A DNA stretch of 64,000 nt. It comes from Actinomycetota bacterium. Lineage in GTDB: Bacteria > Actinomycetota > Coriobacteriia > Anaerosomatales > Anaerosomataceae. The notes below the pieces were generated by a model. It saw nothing but the letters and a program-made list of their open reading frames with translations, did not search any database and was not told where the DNA came from. Below are positions 59,809-64,000 of the stretch, one piece after another. Every line of letters starts with the position of its first letter. The first letter of the stretch is position 1. The position numbers and the translations under genes were made by a program. Where the stretch lies: NCBI GenBank assembly GCA_004348925.1, contig RCMX01000001.1:456966-520965 (forward strand), given 5' to 3'.

Positions 59809-61844
59809 AGCGAGAGGACATCATCACGCCGGCAAGTGTGAGCGACGACTACGCTCCGGGCGCGAAGGGCTTCCTTCAGAAGGTGCGCTCGCTGGTGACG
59901 GGCCTCGGCATCACGGCGCGCATCAGCACCGAGAAGCCGGTCACGATCCGCTATCCCGCCGAGAAGTGGACCGTCAGCCCTCGCTGGCGCGGCGCGCTGC
60001 ACCTGCGGGGGGTTCTCGGCCGTGACGAGATCCCGCTCATCCGGCATGCCTCGGACATCTACAACGGCGTCATCGAAGACCTCTACAAGGCCGAGCGGCT
60101 CCCGCCGTGCGTGGGCAACTGCCCTGCGAACGTCGATGCACGCGGCCAGGGATTCCTTGTCGCCGAGGATCGCATTCCCGAGGCGTACGAGCTGGTGCGG
60201 GATCGGAACATCCTGCCGGGCGTGCTCGGTCGCATCTGCCATCACCCGTGCGAGACCGCATGCCGTCGCAACTTCTACGACGAACCGGTCGCGATCCGAC
60301 CGCTCCACCGCTTCGCCTACGAGGAGTTCCGCAAGGTCGCGTCGGAGCGGCTGAAGGCCCTGCCGATCACGCAGAAGCAATCGGTCGCGATTATCGGCTC
60401 CGGCCCCTCGGGGCTCTCCGCCGCGTACGACCTGATGAAGGCCGGCTATCGCGTCGTCATGTACGAGCGCGAGGAGCGGCCGGGCGGTGCGCTCAACAGC
60501 GGCGTCCCCGCGTACCGGCTCCCGCGCGACGTGCTGTACTCGGAGATCGACGGCCTGGTCGCGCTCGGACTCGAGCTGCATTGCGGCATCGAGGTCGGGA
60601 AGTCCAAGCCGCTCGCGGCGCTGCAGCGCGAGCACGACGCCGTCCTGCTTGCAGTCGGGCTGCAGGAGAGCCGCATCCTGCCGATTCCCGGACACGATGC
60701 CGAGGGCGTCATCGGCGCGCTTGAGTTCCTCTGGGCCGCGAATCACAAAGGCGAGACCGGTGTGCGCGGCAAGCGGGTCTTCGTCATCGGCGGCGGGAAC
60801 GTCGCCGTCGACGTCGCCCGGTGTGCGCTGCGCACCGGCGCAAGCGAGGTCCGCCTCGCGTCGCTCGAATCCTCCGAGGAGCTTCCCGCGCACCCGTGGG
60901 AGATCGAGGAGGCGCTCGACGAGGGTGTTATCGCGACGTGTTCGGTGGGCCCCGAGGAGGTGCTCACCGAGGGCGGCAACGTCGTGGGCATGCGCGTTCG
61001 CGAATGCCTCTCGGTCTTCGACGAGATGGGTCGTTTCGCGCCCAAGTTCGGCGAGGGACTGAGCGACTTCGCGTGCGACGTGGTGGTGTTCTCCATCGGT
61101 CAGGCAGCGAAGCTGGATTCGCTCATCGCCGGCACGGAGCTGCTCGTCTCCGGCCGGGGCCAGCTCGTCGTCGACGGTACGCACTTCACGACATCGGTCC
61201 CGGGCGTCTTCGCGTGCGGCGAGGTCGTGACGGGTCCCGGGAGCGCCATCGGCTCCATCGCGACGGGTCATGAGGCCGCCACCTCGATCCTGCGCTTCTT
61301 GCAGGGGAAGTCGCTCACCGAAGACCGCACGCCGCGCCCGGTCCCGGTGTATGCGAAGTACGCGGTCGCCGACGTGAGCGGCGTCGAGCGGTCACGCCGT
61401 CGGTCGATCATGCCCATGGCGCGACCGGAGGATCGGGCGAAGGACTTCCGTCCGGTCGAGCTCGGCCTCACGCATCAGGAGGCGATGATCGAGGCGGCTC
61501 GCTGCCTGCGGTGTCAGTCGGAGATCTGCGTGGGATGCACCTTCTGTGCCCGCACCTGTCCCGACTACGCCATCCAGGTGGAGCGCGTGGACGAACCGGG
61601 CGGGCGTTGTCTCACCCGGTACGACCTCGACCTCTCAAAGTGCGCCTTCTGCGGACTCTGTGCCGAGCAGTGCCCCACCAACGCACTCGCGCACACCGGC
61701 CAGTACGAGCTCTCGTTCTTCCACCGCGACCTGCTCGTCTTCGACAAGGGTGAGATGCTCCGTCCGGGCGAGGGCACGCGTGCCACCGGCCGAGACGGTA
61801 TCATGCCGCCCGGGTGCCCCGTCCCGCCGAGGAGGGAGCAGTGA
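59799..61844 (+). CDS. nuoI: Chimeric NuoI: NuoI N-terminus, GltD-like FAD/NAD(P) oxidoreductase, two-cluster ferredoxin
   Basis: 681 residues against roughly 130-180 for ordinary NuoI. Residues about 24-72 resemble the NuoI entry helix and loop (VRSLVTGLGITARISTEKPVTIRYPAEKW, then RGALHLRG). Residues about 100-165 form a GltD-type Fe-S region: C104, C108, C147, C151 and C155. An FAD loop follows at G200 (GSGPSGLSAAYDLMKAGY) and an NAD(P) loop at G331 (GGGNVAVDVARCALRTG), with VPGVFACGEVVTGPGSAIGSIATGHEAA as the second FAD segment. From C569 a two-[4Fe-4S] ferredoxin domain follows (CVGCTFCARTCPDY, then CAFCGLCAEQCPTNAL). ATG 59799 lies in the nuoH end. It may replace NuoEF(G) as electron-input module. 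Confidence 0.9.
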   Translation: MAVKREDIITPASVSDDYAPGAKGFLQKVRSLVTGLGITARISTEKPVTIRYPAEKWTVSPRWRGALHLRGVLGRDEIPLIRHASDIYNGVIEDLYKAERLPPCVGNCPANVDARGQGFLVAEDRIPEAYELVRDRNILPGVLGRICHHPCETACRRNFYDEPVAIRPLHRFAYEEFRKVASERLKALPITQKQSVAIIGSGPSGLSAAYDLMKAGYRVVMYEREERPGGALNSGVPAYRLPRDVLYSEIDGLVALGLELHCGIEVGKSKPLAALQREHDAVLLAVGLQESRILPIPGHDAEGVIGALEFLWAANHKGETGVRGKRVFVIGGGNVAVDVARCALRTGASEVRLASLESSEELPAHPWEIEEALDEGVIATCSVGPEEVLTEGGNVVGMRVRECLSVFDEMGRFAPKFGEGLSDFACDVVVFSIGQAAKLDSLIAGTELLVSGRGQLVVDGTHFTTSVPGVFACGEVVTGPGSAIGSIATGHEAATSILRFLQGKSLTEDRTPRPVPVYAKYAVADVSGVERSRRRSIMPMARPEDRAKDFRPVELGLTHQEAMIEAARCLRCQSEICVGCTFCARTCPDYAIQVERVDEPGGRCLTRYDLDLSKCAFCGLCAEQCPTNALAHTGQYELSFFHRDLLVFDKGEMLRPGEGTRATGRDGIMPPGCPVPPRREQ

Positions 61845-62338
61845 TGACGCTTCAGGTGCTCGCATTCGCGCTCGCGGCGCTGCTCATGCTCGGGGGAGCG
61901 GCCGTCGTGGCGCTTACGAAGGATCTGATGCGCCTTGTCGTGGGGCTCGGCGTCTTTCTGCTTGGCGTGGCCGGGCTCTTCCTTTACTACGGACATGCGT
62001 TTCTCGCTACCGCGCAGGTCTTCGTGTATGTGGGTGGCGTCCTCGTGCTGGTGGTCTTCGCCGTCATGGTCGTTCATCGGGCGAGCGGCGGCCGTCCCAT
62101 CGTGGCATCTCGGCATGACATCGGAGCCGCCGCGGTCGCCTTCGGGGTGTCGGGGATGCTCGTGATGTCGCTTCGCGGCTCTGTCGGTGGATGGCTGCCC
62201 GCGCCGGGCGCGTCCGGAGCCTCGATTGCCGAGGAGCTCCTCGGCGGGCACCTCGTTGCGTTCGAGTCACTCGGGGTCCTGCTGCTTGTGGCACTCGTGG
62301 CCGTTCTTGTGATCATCGGGTCGGGTGAGCGGCGATGA
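61844..62338 (+). CDS. nuoJ: NADH-quinone oxidoreductase subunit J
   Basis: 164 residues, five TM helices. LMRLVVGLGVFLLGVAGLFLYYGHAFLATAQVFVYVGGVLVLVVFAVMV contains the NuoJ signature pi-bulge helix region. GGAGGGAG lies 5 nt before ATG 61844, which overlaps the preceding TGA by one base (TGATG). Membrane arm subunit. Confidence 0.93.
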   Translation: MTLQVLAFALAALLMLGGAAVVALTKDLMRLVVGLGVFLLGVAGLFLYYGHAFLATAQVFVYVGGVLVLVVFAVMVVHRASGGRPIVASRHDIGAAAVAFGVSGMLVMSLRGSVGGWLPAPGASGASIAEELLGGHLVAFESLGVLLLVALVAVLVIIGSGERR

Positions 62339-62631
62339 CGGTACTCGTGCTGTGTGCGGTGGTCTTCGGTATCGGCATGTACACGGTTCTCACGCGCCGG
62401 GAGATCGTTGCGATCCTGGCAGGCGTCGAGCTGATGCTGGGATCGGCGAATGTGCTCTTCATCGCACTTGCGTCGTTCTCGGGCGCGGATGCGGGTGTGG
62501 CGGGTGCGATCGGCCTGGTGATCCTCGTGATCGCTGCTGCCGAGGCTGCCGTCGGTCTGTCGCTGGTCGTCACGATCTCGCGGCGAAGCAAGCGCAGCAG
62601 CATCGATGAGCTCACGGAGGTGAACGGCTGA
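62335..62631 (+). CDS. nuoK: NADH-quinone oxidoreductase subunit K
   Basis: 98 residues, three TM helices. GMYTVLTRREIVAILAGVELMLGSANVLFIAL has the membrane-embedded Glu of NuoK, and IAAAEAAVGLSLVVTISRRSK follows the family. ATG 62335 overlaps nuoJ (ATGA); its stop overlaps nuoL by one base. Confidence 0.95.
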   Translation: MTVLVLCAVVFGIGMYTVLTRREIVAILAGVELMLGSANVLFIALASFSGADAGVAGAIGLVILVIAAAEAAVGLSLVVTISRRSKRSSIDELTEVNG

Positions 62632-64000
62632 TGTCCGCGTTCGGCTCGAATCCCTGGCTTGCGGTAGCGGTTCCGTTCATCGTCGCAGTGGTGATCGCGG
62701 CGCTTGGACGACGGGCGACCGCGGTCACGCAGTGGGTGGCGGTTCTCGGCCCGATCACCGCGAGTCTTGTAGGTTTGGCTGGACTGCAGGGGAGCGTCGC
62801 CTCTTCGTCGGTGCCGTGGCTGACTCAGGGCTCGGCGTCCATCGATGCAGGTGTGGCGGTCGACGGCCTCTCGGCGATCATGCTCGTCGTTGTCGGCGTC
62901 GTCGCCACGATGGTGGTCGTGTTCTCGGTGGGCTACCTGGAGCACGACGGGGCGAAGGCACGGTACTTCTCGCTGCTAGCGCTCTTCACTGCGGCGATGA
63001 GTCTTCTGGTGATGTCGACGAATCTCGTGACGCTCTTCATCGGCTGGGAGCTTGTCGGCGCCTGCTCGTACCTGCTCATCGGCTTCTGGTATCACAAGCC
63101 GTCGGCGGCTAGTGCGGCGATGAAGGCGTTCCTCACCACGAGGGTCGGCGACGTCGGGATGCTCCTCGGGCTGGCGCTGCTGTGGAAGACGACGGGTTCG
63201 CTCGATATCGCCACCATCACGGGCGCTGCACCGGGCCTCACGGCCGCCACGGCCACTGCCGCCGCGTTGCTGCTCTTCATGGGTGCGGCTGGCAAGTCGG
63301 CGCAGTTCCCGCTTCACATCTGGCTGCCGGACGCGATGGAGGGTCCGACTCCGGTCTCGGCACTCATTCATGCGGCCACCATGGTGGCGGCAGGTGTGTT
63401 CCTGATCGCCCGGATGTGGCCGCTGTTCGAGGTGAGCGAGGCCGCGCGCGCCGTGGTCCTGTGGGTCGGCACCTTCACCGCTCTGTTCGCGGCCACGATC
63501 GCATGCGTGCAGAGCGACATCAAGAAGGTGCTTGCGTACTCGACGATCAGCCAGCTCGGCTTCATGTTCGCGGCGCTTGGAGCAGGCGCGTGGGGCGCTG
63601 CCATGTTCCACCTCGTGACGCACGCGGCGTTCAAGGCGCTTCTGTTCCTGGGCTCGGGGAGCGTGATCCATGGCACCGGGACGCAGGATATCCGCGAGAT
63701 GGGTGGGCTTGCACGGCAGATGCCGGTCACGACCCTCACCTGGGTCGTCGGTGCGACCGCTCTCGCAGGCATCCCGCCGCTTGCCGGCTTCTTCTCCAAG
63801 GATGCGGTGCTCGCCGGCGTTCTCCACGCGGTTCCTGCAGCAGGAGCCGTGCTCCTGGGTGCGAGCCTCCTGACCGCGTTCTACGCGTTCCGGGTCACCC
63901 GCGTCGCGTTCTTCGGCCAGAGCCGAGCCGAGACGGCCGCGCACGAATCGCCGCTCTCGATGACTGCGCCTCTTGTGGTGCTCGCTGCGCTCGCGGCCGT
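62631..64000 (+). CDS. nuoL: NADH-quinone oxidoreductase subunit L (3' end outside window)
   Basis: The frame is open to the window edge, 456 codons so far of roughly 620-650 expected. Antiporter-like proton channel subunit. Visible motifs are MSTNLVTLFIGWELVGACSYLLIGFWYHKPSAASAAMKAF, GKSAQFPLHIWLPDAMEGPTPVSALIHAATMVAAGVFLIAR, SDIKKVLAYSTISQLGFMFAALG and HLVTHAAFKALLFLGSGSVIH, with the key Lys and Glu residues present. GGAGGTGA lies upstream within nuoK and ATG 62631 overlaps its stop. nuoM and nuoN are expected beyond the edge. Confidence 0.95.
   Translation, partial: MSAFGSNPWLAVAVPFIVAVVIAALGRRATAVTQWVAVLGPITASLVGLAGLQGSVASSSVPWLTQGSASIDAGVAVDGLSAIMLVVVGVVATMVVVFSVGYLEHDGAKARYFSLLALFTAAMSLLVMSTNLVTLFIGWELVGACSYLLIGFWYHKPSAASAAMKAFLTTRVGDVGMLLGLALLWKTTGSLDIATITGAAPGLTAATATAAALLLFMGAAGKSAQFPLHIWLPDAMEGPTPVSALIHAATMVAAGVFLIARMWPLFEVSEAARAVVLWVGTFTALFAATIACVQSDIKKVLAYSTISQLGFMFAALGAGAWGAAMFHLVTHAAFKALLFLGSGSVIHGTGTQDIREMGGLARQMPVTTLTWVVGATALAGIPPLAGFFSKDAVLAGVLHAVPAAGAVLLGASLLTAFYAFRVTRVAFFGQSRAETAAHESPLSMTAPLVVLAALAA

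Noticed and set aside
1-64000. CRISPR arrays, insertion sequences, phage genes or rRNA
   Set aside because: No regularly spaced short repeats, transposase motifs, integrases, phage structural genes or rRNA stretches were found on reading both strands.

Overview
This window is high-GC bacterial chromosome. It most likely comes from an anaerobic actinomycete of the Coriobacteriia/Anaerosomatales type. The grounds are the very high GC, frequent GTG/TTG starts, a dnaG-rpoD pair, cell-wall-binding repeat 2 surface proteins, a PPi-utilising set (pyruvate phosphate dikinase, membrane pyrophosphatase), a tungsten-type aldehyde oxidoreductase and a complex I operon without the usual NADH module. The taxonomic placement is inference; no rRNA is present.

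Layout. 1-4.6 kb: 3' part of ppdK, a small membrane protein, dgt and an acyltransferase. 4.6-7.4 kb: aldehyde ferredoxin oxidoreductase with a MoaD-like sulfur carrier and its ThiF/MoeB-like activator, behind a hairpin-rich leader. 7.4-8.3 kb: a gene-free stretch with paired palindromes, then a small winged-helix regulator. 8.4-13.9 kb: hppA, dnaG, rpoD. 13.9-18.5 kb: a response regulator, tRNA-Asn, a sensor kinase, a CAT-anticodon tRNA, a PASTA-amidase and an LCP-like protein. 18.6-40.9 kb: a large exopolysaccharide locus (Wzz/BY-kinase, flippase, polymerase, glycosyltransferases, acetyltransferases, a radical SAM protein, wecB, gmd, fcl, initiating sugar transferase). Its middle part is visibly less GC-rich. 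It is interrupted at 33.5-38.3 kb by a rearranged wecB/gmd duplication and three toxin-antitoxin-like modules, one of them decayed. 41.2-46.9 kb: a branched-chain-amino-acid-type ABC transporter ending in a formamidase/acetamidase, read as an amide uptake and hydrolysis operon. 47-52.3 kb: a sensor kinase with a c-type haem motif, galE, a secreted PPC/CWB2 surface protein and tRNA-Val. 52.4-56.2 kb: an unknown small protein, a flavin disulfide oxidoreductase and an ABC-F ATPase. 56.2 kb to the end: nuoABCDH, a chimeric NuoI, then nuoJKL, running off the window.

How it fits together. The most striking feature is the nuo operon. nuoE, nuoF and nuoG are missing from their usual place between nuoD and nuoH. 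The nuoI position is taken by a 681-residue protein in which a GltD-like FAD/NAD(P) oxidoreductase lies between a NuoI-like N-terminus and the two-cluster ferredoxin domain. This could be an alternative electron-input module for complex I. A Rex-like inverted repeat overlaps the -35 box of the promoter I assign to this operon. The aldehyde:ferredoxin oxidoreductase, PPi-driven ion pump and PPDK fit an energy metabolism built on ferredoxin and pyrophosphate. That link is inferred from gene content, not shown by the sequence.
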